From the NCBI RefSeq assembly GCF_910592395.1, contig NC_088323.1, positions 2,850,001-2,914,000 on the forward strand: a stretch of 64,000 nucleotides of DNA, read 5' to 3'. Numbering within the stretch: the first letter of the stretch is position 1; every line of letters starts with the position of its first letter. This DNA comes from Lineus longissimus (Eukaryota; Nemertea; Pilidiophora; Heteronemertea; Lineidae). The position numbers and the translations under genes are program-made. The notes beneath the pieces are model-generated. The model was not told where the DNA came from. It did not search any database and worked only from the letters and a program-made list of their open reading frames with translations. This document shows, piece by piece, positions 14,582 to 27,475 of the stretch.

Positions 14582-14734
14582 TTTAAGATTCATTCCCCAC
14601 TCGAAAGTGTGTTCATCGCCTCCGATCACCACAGCGAGACTAACAGAATGTCCTTTCAACTTGACATGCTGCAAAGTGACATCTATCAAGATGCTACAGG
14701 CAACGTCGGGGCGCTGTGAACCTTGTAAGGTCAA
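14582..14734 (-). CDS. Isolated candidate exon, unknown protein
   Basis: On the minus strand, an acceptor (attttcaattgcag|) opens exactly 153 nt (51 codons, phase 0 to phase 0), closed by a GTACGA donor. It translates to a beta-rich stretch beginning LTLQGSQRPDVACSILIDVT and ending HTFEWGMNLK. The composition and symmetrical splice phases look like a real exon of an extracellular or adaptor protein. I do not recognise the family and found no flanking exon with matching phase, so this remains a candidate. A chance open frame with splice-like ends is the alternative. Confidence 0.3.
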
Positions 14735-16174
14735 CTGCAATTGAAAATGTCGGTTTGACGACTGTTAAGTGACAGTTCTCTATTAGGTCAATTACTGCAA
14801 CCGAGCAGTCCCGTTTCAAAGACGCACGGTCGAATTAGGGACTTCAGATATGGGTACTCGTTTGTAGGGATGCCTGAGGTGTTGTTTTTCGTTTGCTTGT
14901 CATATCGTCTTCTCAGGGACATTCGTTCCGTGACATGAACTTGCTAACATAAACAAACTGTCCATGAATGGGTTCTTAAGAGCTTGAACATTCAGAATTG
15001 GTTATTTAGAAACAGGCAAAAACATAAACGTTAACGTTATGCATGTCTGTCCAAGGGCAAATTACATTTCTAAACTGCGGTAAATTCCCAGATAGTGTTG
15101 CACCCTAGTTTTTAAAATCATGCAGAATGCTGCTTAAATCTTAGAAAAATGTTCAAACAAACTTCATAAATACAATAGAGTAATCACATAGTAGCGATTT
15201 GATGATGATCTCTTAAACTAACGAAATGGTACTCACTCGTATAAGAGAGACAATAACCATTTGGATCGAAATTAACTATGCCAATTTACAAATTCATTCG
15301 CTTTTAAAACAATTTGTGGAAGAGCTAACCCGTGTGCTCGCATTCAGCAATTTATAATTCTCAAGGTGATGCATTGCTTTCCGAAAACTTCAATCAACAA
15401 TTCTCCGTGCAAAGGATTACGCACTATTACGAAGACAAAATTAGTTTAAACGATATTAAACAATTGTTGCCATCGTTATCTCGTTTAGTAAGCATTTCGT
15501 TAAATCAATGAGGCTGCCTGTTGTTGACAGATTCGTTTGTTTTTATTGTGTTATAATTTAAACCAACGAAGCCACTTATGGCAGATCACGGCGAAAAATT
15601 GGCAGGTTTCTCGTCATTCGTTTCAAGCGAAAATAGACCGGCATCGGACTAACGAAGAGCTACATGTACGAACGACAAAGTACGAAGTAAAAACGTACTT
15701 TATTGACGAGAGCTTTTGAAAAGATCCTTTATTCCTTACGCTACTATTGAAAAGTGTCGCATTCTGTTTCTTACTGTTTACTCTTGAGATGACGAATGCT
15801 ATCATTGATGTTCCACGATTGATTTTCATTGGAGAAAAAAGCAAGTACTTTATTGACCGATGACTACAAAATAGAGAAATTTGAAAACGACAAAATGATT
15901 TCATCGAGCATGGAACTATGTGACAAGGACTGTATTTGTGTTTGTCAATATCAATCTCGTTTAGTTATATCAATTGAACTATTGGGAATTCTTGTCCTTG
16001 TAAACGACATAAAGGAGAATTGTTGTCTCTCAGCTCTGTCTAATAGCCTGTTCGACAATCCTCTGGGCAACAAGAGTACGTGTATTTGCCCATACCGGTA
16101 GAAGCCTACATCCAATACCCCGAAAGCTGTTTCGTGGAGTTCGATTTTATCAAAATTTGCCCTGATCACCCTCT
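14735..16174. other. Intergenic or intronic, nothing seen
   Basis: There are no recognisable exons, RNA genes or transposon ends. The short open frames on both strands are AT-rich and without domain signatures. Confidence 0.4.
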
Positions 16175-16470
16175 GATACATGTAAGACTGTATGCAATGG
16201 GAAATGAGGTCAGGTGCGAGGCGGCTTTGTTTAACGACAATAGACCGTGATACATGTAAGACCGTAGGCAATGAGAATTGAGGTGAGGTGCGAGGCGGCT
16301 TTGTTTAACGACAATAGACCGTGATACATGTAAGACCTTAGGTAATGGGAATTGAGGTGAGGTGCGAGGCGGCTTTGTTTAACGACAATAGACCGTGATA
16401 CATGTAAGAACGTAGGCAATGGGAATTGAGGTCAGGTGCGAGGCGGCTTTGTTTAACGACAATAGACCGT
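16175..16470. repeat. Tandem repeat, 4 x 74 bp
   Basis: Four consecutive 74-bp units begin gatacatgtaagac and end gacaatagaccgt. They fill exactly 296 bp with only a few substitutions between units. The central segment gaggcggctttgtttaacg is identical in all four. The high identity implies a recent expansion. Nothing in it suggests coding; frames across it are short and unrecognised. Confidence 0.95.
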
Positions 16471-17823
16471 GTATTGCAATAGGCCTGAATTATCTAACAG
16501 CGAGGTAGGGGCAAATTAAATAACGTAACGAATGTTGCATGAAACCTGACACGACATGCCATTATTATCTGGGCTCTTTACCGAGACGTTTTAAACCAGT
16601 TTGATTACTGTATGACAACAATACCTATTAAACGAAGTCGACCTCCATTGGTCCATTTCACATGCAGATTCAAATATACTCATGGGCCGAAGAGGGAGCG
16701 ATTAAACTTAATGGACAGTTGCAATGTCCAGTAAAGCGCTAGTTTACCTCGTTCGTTTCTAATGTGAAGATGTAAGCCATGATTTAGTTCTAAAAGGGCG
16801 GTGTATGATAGCTAAATGACTGTCATATCACTTGTGATACGAACATTAGAGACTTTGTTTTCGTAATTATAACAAGTTTAGAAGTCGTTAAGGCGCGAAC
16901 GATTGATATTACATTTATGACCCTATCATGACACAGAAAGTTTTACCTTAACTTTCAAATGTTTGGAAACCCCTAAACCCTCATAAGCCGAGTTTTCCCT
17001 GCTAAATAAGCTTCCTTTCCTCCAAGGTGGATCTACCATGACTTGTCCTTGATACACTTAATCACTGCTAATAAAAGATGGGGACAGATATCTTGAACCA
17101 CGCCAAATTGAAGACCTTGCCATTCCTTATAATTTATGCTTGGGCAATCCTGTAAAGTTCCACTCATGCATGCCTAGGGCAAATGTTTTTATTACCACTA
17201 TAAGATTGCTACTACGGAGGAAACATTAGGCAATCTATAAGTGGCTCAAGCTTCCATATTCATGATATCGAAATACAATAATACCACAGCACTTAAAGGC
17301 TAATTATTTCAGGCAACCATAGCATAAGCAATGTCCTAAGGCACACATCTTTTTCCAGTATCAATTAGAACCTTTTATACCCATCAACCATCGATCTATT
17401 ATTACTTTTTTCGACCTCTTTTTGTTGTGCCCTATGCTCTATGAATAAAGACAACCATCGGTATCAATCATTTATGTCATGGCACTGCTTGAAATTACGG
17501 TATTGTGAGCTTTTCAAAAAACTTCGTTTTGCTGGTAAACCTCATAGGGGTGAACATTTTTTTGGGCAGAAAAGAGGTTATTCAAAGTCTTTTTTTTGCT
17601 AGTGTAACAAGTGCTTGAGGCGACTTCTCTCTATTTACAATCAAGCAAGACGTGTTGACTTTACTGAGCACTAATGAAAATAAATGAAAACGTTTAACCG
17701 ATACTGATGTTTATATCAGACAGGCGATATGATCAGACGAACATCAATACAAACTGATCGATTCAAGACTGACACGAAGAAGATCTCAATATGAGGTGTC
17801 TGTAAGCCTCAAAATCATGGACG
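16471..17823. other. Intergenic, nothing seen
   Basis: AT-rich sequence between the tandem repeat and the LINE fragment. No open frame, RNA gene or repeat boundary that I can support. The upstream part of the LINE may extend into its right end but is too diverged to call. Confidence 0.4.
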
Positions 17824-18119
17824 ATGAATGCTGAGATGGAAAATTCATCAATGCGTTACATTCACTGCACGTCTTATATCTCCACCATCAAAGTCATTGG
17901 ACGCCACGACAGCCTGCTGACTGATGCTAAGAAGAGGACGCTTAGCTGGTTCGGCCACGTAGCAAGAACCAATGGAGACCTTGCTAACATCATATACTGC
18001 AGGGCACCGTAGAAGGCAGCCGAAGACCCGGTCGACCGTGGTGGATTTGGATGGACGATGTGAAGGAATGGATGGGTATAGGGACCGGATATCTGATTCG
18101 CCAGGCGGAGAATAGATAA
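17824..18119 (+). mobile_element. Non-LTR retrotransposon (LINE) fragment, 3' end of the reverse-transcriptase ORF, frameshifted
   Basis: The plus strand encodes the typical C-terminal tail of LINE ORF2 proteins: IGRHDSLLTDAKKRTLSWFG followed by HVAR. After a frame change near 17993 it continues ILQGTVEGSRRPGRP, then WMDDVKEW and a stop at 18117-18119. The pattern (H)DLLT..KKR.L.W.GHV.R ... ILQG...G.RR.GRP...W.DD...W is established for invertebrate LINE proteins. Only about 300 bp remain, the catalytic domain is absent and the frame is broken, so this is a dead, 5'-truncated copy. It does not belong to a host gene. Confidence 0.8.
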
Positions 18120-19700
18120 CTATGTCGCCACGAGTCGTCAAAAGGAAGCGACACGCACCGCTCGAAATAGCGAGTAAGGTGAAATTGGAACAGCGATTTT
18201 ACCATACAGAACGAAAATATTCTTTTCTTCTCTCAACAGTTCATTTCGATTCGTTTCATTCCGTGTTTCATCAGCAACCCCAATACCCTAACTACATCGG
18301 ACCACTGATACGTGCTGTAAGAAATGATCATTCATCACAATCATCGAAAATGGACGGACAAAACCATTTGGGCCCGGATACCATAAGTCAATTGATCACG
18401 TAGTAGTTATGACAAACGACAACGATTTACTCTTACATACAAGAGAATTAAGCGTTTTGGAGATGACAATGGGCTTGCAAGGCGACTCTTTATTTCTGTT
18501 GTCGTCCAAGTTTCGTTATATTGTGTAATGTATAATGGACTCAAGGTTCGATTACCTTCGAAAGGAAGACGAAACCTGGATATTCGTTTATGGGCTCTGT
18601 TCAATGATCCATCTCTGGCCTAAACTAGAGCCCATCTCCTTTGAATAAAGTATATCTTGGTTCACATGGTAGCATTACATAACAGAGCCTGACACCGGAT
18701 GACACAGTATGTTCCACTTGGCTGCTACCAGACAGCGAACCTTATACAATACGTTGATATGTCACAAAAATGTGATGCATGATACGGGTATTATGACGCT
18801 TTAAGCACGACATTCTCTTCATGGTAATTCTCTTCTGATCACTAGGACACATGTATTCATGTGTGTCTTCCATGTTCTTGAGCTTAAACAAGAAAGCTTA
18901 TCAGAAGGCCATCAACCACGTTTCAGCCTTTGAGATACGAGCGACAGTTTACAAACAACTGTCTATCCTGTTGGCCATATAGTCTTCAACAGAAGCAACC
19001 TTAACTTATTCCCAGTGGTAATGCGAATTAGCTTGCTTGAATAGTAAGCGAAGCAAGTGCTTTCGGTATATCACGATTTACTACATGTATGGCTTCATTT
19101 AAGGCGATTTCCTTCTATTGAAAAGCTCTGTTCAAGACAATGGCCGGCACTATATAGGCAGCGGTTTCTTCGGCATACAGGAAGCATCCTATTTTCGGGG
19201 TGTACTGCTAACAATGAGGGGAAATAGAGCATAGAAACGAAAACACTAACAAACATCCAACAAGGAAGTTTCCAAGACAACTCGGCGCCAGTGGCAATTC
19301 TTGAATAGAGAAATGAAGTAAATTAGCAAACTGAGTGTGACAAGTTGGTACTGTACTGGAATTGTCGATCGCCGTGGGAAGCATTCTACCGTTATCTATC
19401 TTTTAAACAGCCTGATAATTACTTCGGCAAAAGCCATTAAAGACCAAGCAGGATGCATTACCGATTAGAAAATTACCTCATTGTTGTAACATTCTGTACG
19501 TGACAACTGCCTCTGGTAATCCTCTCTAATCGTTTGCTTAATCATATCCTGAGTTGGCCAGATTGTGCGATATTTTCATAAACCATACTCCAATGTTAGT
19601 TTACATTGAGCATGCATGTGCAGTAATATGGATAAATTTCTTAACTGATTTTGACCAACTTGCCATGGCCAGGACAAAAATAAAAATGTTGACCAAATAC
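18120..19700. other. Intergenic, nothing firm seen
   Basis: Contains the presumed 3' flank of the LINE fragment (no poly(A) or microsatellite tail is obvious) and then unremarkable AT-rich DNA. No gene is supported. Confidence 0.4.
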
Positions 19701-19871
19701 GCCGGTGTGACGGGGATAGTAGTCCTAGGGATGATAGTCCGTGTAACAATAGCCCGCATTGCTAAATATTTTGGTTAGGGTTAGCGGTACAATAGATCAT
19801 GCTGCTTAATTGGTCAAATACAATGCTACCGGACTATGACTCCAGGGGGACTATATCCGCTGTCACACCGG
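19701..19871. mobile_element. MITE with imperfect terminal inverted repeats (about 171 bp)
   Basis: The left end reads gccggtgtgacggggatagt then agtcc...gatgatagtccg. The reverse complement of the right end reads cccggtgtgacagcggatat then agtcc...gagtcatagtccg. The two roughly 42-bp arms match at most positions and enclose an AT-rich centre. No transposase is encoded. A short internally deleted DNA transposon (MITE) is the simplest reading; the parent family is not known to me. Confidence 0.65.
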
Positions 19872-22800
19872 GTTCTTGTTCTAAATTATGAAACAAATTT
19901 GAATAATTTAGCCTGTATTTCAAAGTTGCCTTCGTATTGAGTATGGTGACAATCATCATGCGTACCATATTTTGGTTTATAACACATAACTCTGACAGTC
20001 ATCCTCGACCCTGAGATATTCTATTGGTTCCGACCTATCAGCAAGAATTGATCAATTGATGGAGTCCAAGACCCGCAATACACATGAATGAATGAACGAT
20101 CAGTATACAGGAAGAAAAAAGCTCATCTCAATTAATTAATAAATACGAAGAGTTAGAGTGATATACCTGGAGTTACCTTGATATATAGATACTTCAGCGG
20201 CAAACCCGAGTTAACTTCTCTAAAACTGCGGACAATGGATGACCACAAATCCTGTCCATCCAATCATTGCAGATGATGGCTAATGGATTGGACATGCCAA
20301 TTAAGGCGATTGGAGTGGCTTCGTCGAATGGTTTATCATGACTTCGGATAACGTTACGGAACGAAATGTCAGCATGTGTATTTGGATTACAATTCAACAG
20401 TATATGACCAATGATTTCATCAGGAAAGCCATGCGGCATCAATCATCTAGAGTTTAGACATAATCGTTATTATACATACCCCTGCCCGAAAAAAAACCGA
20501 AAGAAGACCCGATGACGTCTCATCTACAGCAACCAGTCATACGACATCAAAGATATTTACCTTTTAACTATTCAGATTCGCCGCATTGGTCATCAATGTC
20601 AGATTATCGTACGAGCTGCGACAATGAACGTCACCTTCCGCTGCAATCAGCTCACGGAAATGGCGAAACTCATCTGTAATCAGAACTCATTAATCCACTT
20701 TCGCCGTCAGCGTGTGATAGAATTTTTAAAAAAATACTCATGCCGACTGTCACAAAGGTCGCCAAGGTCACCTGCATTTTCTGATCACGTTAAAGATGGA
20801 TCAGTCTTGACTTGACTAGTACTATCACAGCAATGAAATTTGATTTGAAGCTAGCAGATAAGATTCCCTCGCAAGCGTTGCATGCCAAACATCGAGAAGG
20901 AACCGGGTTCAGGGGAAACATCACTATCAAAATTACCTGGTGTTATCATCGCCTCTAGAACAAACAATATATCAGAAGAAATTCTTAATGTTACCCATAT
21001 TTCATGTGTAAGATCTTATCTCCAGTCATTGGCGTTTTCCTCAGCAGGGGTTATCTATCAGGCATTAGTCAACCACGAGGGACATGCTTTTTCACAATGC
21101 TTTTTCGGCGCAGAAAGCAATGCCTTCGTTGAGTACAGGGTGTCTGACGTGACGTGACGAATACCTTAAATTCATCGCCAAAATCATGTCATCAAAACCC
21201 ATCTTTGTCTGTCAGATCACTGACAGTGACAGAAACAAATGCGCCAGATCAGCAGTCACCTCGTTTCCCTATCTATAAAGTGCGTCATGTGTAATTCATC
21301 TCCAAGCCATCGCTCATAAAAAGCTGGCCTTGGTCAATTTGATACTGAGTGGCATTTTTGCAGTAATTGGAACCAATGTTCCGCTAATGAGCTCTGTGCC
21401 AGCACTCTTGATCTTGTTAGCATGGCTTACCACGTGGTTGGTCTTGGTGTAAGCGGCTCTAGGGTAGCATCCCGCATCAGCGAGTCAACCAAGAGAATGA
21501 ACGTTGCCTTCGTTTCAGGATGATAAATATGTTATCATCATTTCTTATTCACCTCTCCGCTCGCGACCATTTCGAACTATTTAGTTCGAACCATTTGGAA
21601 CAACTCTTTGCAACTGAGGGTAACATTAATCTCCTGAATCCCGGGAACCGATCACCGCGATTCCCCATTCATAGTCGGTACGCCTCGTCCTTTAGTAATG
21701 CGATGTCGATTTCCATTGGGGTCCTAATTTGCTTCGGCACAATGAGATGAATTGGTAGCATCTTTGCTCTGACATCGGCACAGAGGGTCATTGTCTGATT
21801 CCGATGCGCCCATATAGAGTACGTGCGACGAGTATCAATGATGGCCATTCATGTAGAATTCCCACAGAAGGTTTTTAAAATGTTAAGATATCTAATGGAA
21901 GGTTGATTTGATGATGTCTCGGCGGATTTGAAAAAATCTTCGTCTTTTTATTTCTTCCTGTGATTTTCTTTATTTTTTGGGCGAAAGCTCTCAAGCTTCG
22001 AGTCACCACGCATTGGCGGAAGGGAGGGGGAGGTCATTGTCCGAGTGGCGTAGTTGTGTGATCGATGTCGGAAATTAACATCAGCGCCTGTATGTTAATG
22101 GATTCGATGGGTTTGTACATTCCCCTGGTATTTATTTCCAGGTACCTGAATGCATTGATATGCCATCATTATATAATATACCGTATAACCCTGCCTGATA
22201 AGTGGCCTTCCGATACCCGACCGTCAGTCCCACGGGTGAGATCGACGGGTCAACTCTGGCGAGCAAGTACATTTAAACAGTCAGGAATAGGAAATAATAA
22301 AGGTAAACTTCACATGATATGTTTCCTATCGCCAGGGCTGAGACACGACCTACCGATAAGTTCCATCACCCATGGGACGAATAAGGGTTGACAAGGAGTC
22401 GTGGTACATGTGGACCTATCTGCTGTCCGAGGCGAAGGGCTGTTAACAAACCAAGATAGCAGACTTACTAGATATGCAGTCTGTTATTTGTGTACAGGTA
22501 GAGTACATTGCATATTGTGCCCTTTTGTATAGGTTCGTGTAACACTGATGAACTTATCATGGGTGCGGAAGAAGCAACTCGCTTTTCAGAGAGGTCCTTC
22601 CACTTCTCATCTGCTCAAAGACATGCAATGAGTTCTTATCTCTAAATTGGGATACATAAAAACAGAAGTGAAATCGCCTCCGAGTCCAATAATCCATTCT
22701 GGCGGACATGACGGCATTATTCGACTATTCAACACATCTGTGAATACTCGATCGATAACCGAGTGAGAGTTTCGACCATGACACGGGCCCATCCCAATAA

Positions 22801-25800
22801 CCGCTATTCAGAAAATGTCTTATCGACTAATAGATCATCAGACACATTGTCTCGGTCAATGAGCTTTCCCGGCCATCCTCAGTAAAGTACTGTCACTAAA
22901 GAGCATGTCCCAACTCCTGGGAAACCAGACTCGGAATAAAAAAGATCCCAACACTGACGGAAGTTGCCTCGGAGCCAAAGGATGAGTCCGGATTCAAGGT
23001 CTCGCAAAATAGGTTTTCTGAGAGTCGAACCGGAAGTTGAACCAGTGCGCAAACGTTGTTGGTGGAGAGAAATATGACGCCAGAAAATGGAAATAATGTG
23101 AAGGTTCCTCCGAGGATAATTACACAAAGTGTGCCAAGTGTTACTCGATTGGGGAACTGAGAGATCAAACCTCTCTATGTGCCAACCTCTTTGTCTGCTC
23201 ATTTGCATTATGAAATTTTTCTCCGGATTTTTTAGTTATTGTAGCATGGCACAGAAAACGGAAATTGGCAAAAAATGGCGTCACATCGGATACGTGGACA
23301 GAATTAATCGGTCTAGTTTAAAGGTTCCATGGTTCAGAAAGAGACCTTTTTCGGAAAAATAAACGGATGAAATGATGTCCCCTTTTACTCTGTGGACATC
23401 AACTGGGTAGTGAATCCACACAACAAATATTGTGTGAGTACAATGAAGGAGTAACTTTTAAATAACTAACCAAGTCAATTCTACAATATTCTTTATGTCC
23501 AGTTTTACGCCAGCGAATGTAATCAAAGGAAACCATTAGCTGCCGTACTGCAGTAGTGAACTAGTGAGGCTTCTGCTTACCACCGACTATAATTGCTTGA
23601 TGCTGATGAGAAAACACTGTTTTTGTCATTTCATTCTGTTGGAAAGATGCAAACGCTATTGGGAATGATTTGGGATTCAAAAGTAGGCATGAGCATTTCT
23701 TGGAAAAATACTTTAGATAATTTTATTACAGGTTATCTGTTTCAACGTTGTCTCCTTTAACGCAAGAAACATGTTGTTATTAAGACAACCATGTATCGTA
23801 TTCAGGAACCATCAGATAATTTAATTCCACGGCAATTCATCTAAAATCGCAATTAATGCACAAAATATTGTTTATCCAACAGCGTCAGAAGAAACTTCGT
23901 CTCGTCTTGAGTTTTGGGAAGAAAGGCATTCGATACGTAGCTTCTGTAACACGGCGTGCAGCGGCAATAAACGGGATTCTTCTTGACGCCAGTAAGGCTT
24001 TTTGCGATAGCATCTTCCTTTTTCGAAAATTGCCCAAGACATTCCAGAAGCCATGTAGATTGATTATGGTAATTCTATGAATTGGAACTGAGCTATATCG
24101 CCACATCATTTTCAGCCTGACTACAAATAAGGTGAATCAGAGACTTGTTTACTATTGAATGTGGCATATAAGCTTACTTTAAAACCCTCTCCAGAAAAGT
24201 AACATGGATCATGCTAGGACTTCTCCATGCAAAGTTTTGGTCTGACATCTTAGAAAGAATGTCAAAGTATGCATGTTAAACCGGTTTCATGTCTTGCTCC
24301 AAGCAAAGACATATTTCGTGCTGCTGAATGAGGGCAAGATTTGATAAATTGCTTCTTTCTCGGCCTACAGCCTCAAATTATTTGTAATTTTTGAAATTAG
24401 GAAAGTGGGTTAAAGAATACATGTATTTGTAAAACGTTGCGGTCCATTGTTTTGTTGGCATCACTTCAGTTGTGGTCATTTCCGCATTGCCCACCGAGAC
24501 CCTACCGTGACTTGCCTGCCAGGTAAGTAAATTTACACTGATCGGCGACTAATTATGCCATCATGATGAGTAATTAGACACAACGAAACATCATAGAAGT
24601 CCCGAATCACGCAAGAATCTTGCCTAAAGCCAAATACTAAGAAGGCAATAAATGGATGAAAAGGTATTAAGGCAATTCTTAATTAAACCAATCACTGCAT
24701 AAATCCACCAATTGGTGATTTGTGCATCATTGCTGTGGCGCGCAATCAACTACCTGCCCCGAGGTATGGTTGGTGCGAACTTCAAAGTAAGATTGCTGAT
24801 TAATGTAATGTTGGCCTTAGGAAATGCGTTTGTTGGTATTTAGTTGTCTTATATGAATTATTGTCTTAATAGGATGTCTGTCTTCGACACCTAATAACTG
24901 CTACAAGATATACAAGAAGCAGACCTTTTTCCTATTCTACAGCGTAGCATCTTTGGTTGATCTTATCTACTGTGTATTGATGGACATACTGTAAAAATTG
25001 ACAGAAGGTCGATGTCAGCGAGATCCTGTCGCAGAGTTCTTTAAATTCCTTCGAAGCAGAAATCTAACGGTTTGCTTTGTGACATTTTGACATTGACATT
25101 TTGACATCTAAGAGTTCGACGGCACGTTTTACGAATAAAAGATAGTTTAAAAGATTGATCGGTGCCATGATCTCGCGAACATTTATTTCTGTGCGCTCTC
25201 AACTTAAAGCCACCAGATGTCTCATCAAATGATCAATCCTGTTTGATCGTTAAACCCCTGATCGAATCTCCGACGCTACTGTTTTCATAAGTGGATCTGG
25301 ATGATGAGTAGCTAATTGAAAATCACACCTCCGTGTGATCATCGTTTACGTTCTTTGAAAAAGGTTGCCAAGAGTTGGCCGGGCTCTTAAACATATTTGT
25401 TTAGCTTTAGAATGCAATATAGGAGCTTTAATTAAAAAAAGGTCACAAAACTACCTCACAGCAACATGAGTAAAACTAAGTACTCATTTTGATTCAACGG
25501 CATCGGAATATCCCATTAAAAATTTAATCCATTTTCTTTCCAAATAGCTGCCGCACAATACGTTTCTCATTCACAGTAGACAGCAAAAACAATCGCGCCT
25601 CTTCACATGTATTTTCGCGACAACCTAAACAATTTCATTTTCGGGAATATAGCTTTTTCGCGAAATCCACTTAAACCATATAGCTCCTACAAAAATTGGC
25701 GTTTACATATACATGTACTCTTTCCGTCATTCGAGCTATTTTTCTTAATGTACTCGATGAATTTTAATCCAGCGACGGCATATTCGCAGAAAAAATAAAC

Positions 25801-27475
25801 TAGTCACAGTAATTACTGCGCTGTCAATGCCATTGCAATGTTCCGTTCTTGGTGGTTGCGTGGTGATGTCTTGTGGTTTGCTGTCGGTGAATGGTGACAT
25901 AGGAAATATGTCATTTTAATCGAAATTCACGCACGCTCTGCTTTATAAAGACAAGCGATGCTGCTTCGTAAATTGGTTTCGTTGCAGACGCAGACGTTAC
26001 ACCGCAGTCTTATCATTTTATTATTTCATGATCATTAAAATCGCCGGACAGCTCTTTCCGATGTAGAAAATCCGGATGATACTATTTTTTAGAAGTGCAC
26101 CATTGTGTGGGCACGGCAAGGATGACCTAGACGAAAATTGCCTCTAGTCCATATCCCTTATAAAGGGATAGTGCTGTTGATTATTAGAATAATCTCCTCC
26201 TGGTTAGATTAATAATCCAGCTCGCCAGAACCCGATGCCTAAAAAAGCTACTTTGTTCTTGAATAATATCAAGTTCGCTCAGACTGCTGAAGTTTCAAAA
26301 CAGCAACACACTGTCAATACCATTCCGGCGATATTACTTCCTTATTTGCAGCGATCTCTGATCTATAAGCCATGTGATCCATAAGCCATGGTTTCATTTT
26401 CTCCGCATTTTTTCTCCTTGCTAAATCAATGGTGCTGTTTCGCAAATAGCACAGGAGACATTAGCATATCACAACAGAAGATGTTGGTATAGGCGAATTC
26501 CCCAAGGGATATTTAAGACCGATTTGTCATCAATAAATCTTGAAACCATTTGATTATTATCAGATTGCACAGCACATCAATGAACGGCTGTGTTTTACAG
26601 TCTGTGACTTTTCGGCTTATTTTGGAGTTTTTAGGATTTGAAATTATGAGATTAGTATTCTGCTAAAACACCAACTTAAGGGAGGTCTTGGATTAGCTAA
26701 ACAGTAACTATAAGATGAATTATTGATATGCACTAGCTGTGTGCGTTTCTAAAACCCTTTCAGAATTTAAATACAACTTTCATTGATAATAAACACACAA
26801 AAGCCGAAGCCCAGTGGGCTCCCGTAGTCATTTCTTTGGCTAACATCGTTCATGTCTACTCTTCCGCGGGGCAGTATTGTTAAGACGGAATTGCGTCATC
26901 ACATCCCCATCGCGACTAATACTGCAACGGGATTTGGGGATTCAAACTCGCAAAGAAGCGCGCGCCTTTGTGACACAGTGATCTCCAATCCTAAATATTC
27001 CATTCATTAAATGTCCGTTGCTTCTTATTGAAATATCATATGGTGATTTTGGGCATGGAAGACCCGGAATGTCATAATCAAGACGAGGAAAAAAGTCCGA
27101 TGAAATAGTCTTCTTGGGTTTTTTTCTGCATGTTCTTCACCAAACAAAAGAGAAAACAAGATGAAGTATTTGTCCCGGGGTGTCCAGTGGTCGCTAAGAT
27201 TAGCTCGATAAAGAACAAAGACAAGGAATCAGTGTCCATCATGGCTGTGGGCCTTTATGGTGATTTCTTCCGCATCCCTAGGAATCTTAGTAATTGCAAT
27301 AGGTTATGCCCTCGGGTTATGCGATTTTTTATCAAGCACAGTTGTAGGAGGAAGACGTTTGTATTGAATCAAAGCGGATCAAATCCGCGGGAGGGTTACT
27401 GAAAAAAAATGTTAGAGTTTCGTCAAAGATCTATTATCGTATATTTTACACCAACAACAACGATGACATATTCAC
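19872..27475. other. Mostly non-coding; a few weak exon candidates only
   Basis: There is no gene I can name. A 53-nt segment at 24470-24522 (plus) has a strong acceptor and a consensus GTAAGT donor with one open, Cys-containing frame. A minus-strand frame at about 22896-23150 follows a tctctcag acceptor and contains one hydrophobic segment (TLCVIILGGTFTLFPF). A minus-strand frame at 20194-20442 is open for 82 codons. None has a recognisable family or phase-matched neighbours. A palindrome tatcccttataaagggata lies near 26153. Confidence 0.4.

Noticed and set aside
27206-27370. Hydrophobic plus-strand stretch (VISSASLGILVIAIGYALGL) as a TM exon
   Set aside because: It sits in an AT-rich region without convincing acceptor or donor and opposite in strand to the nearby gene model.
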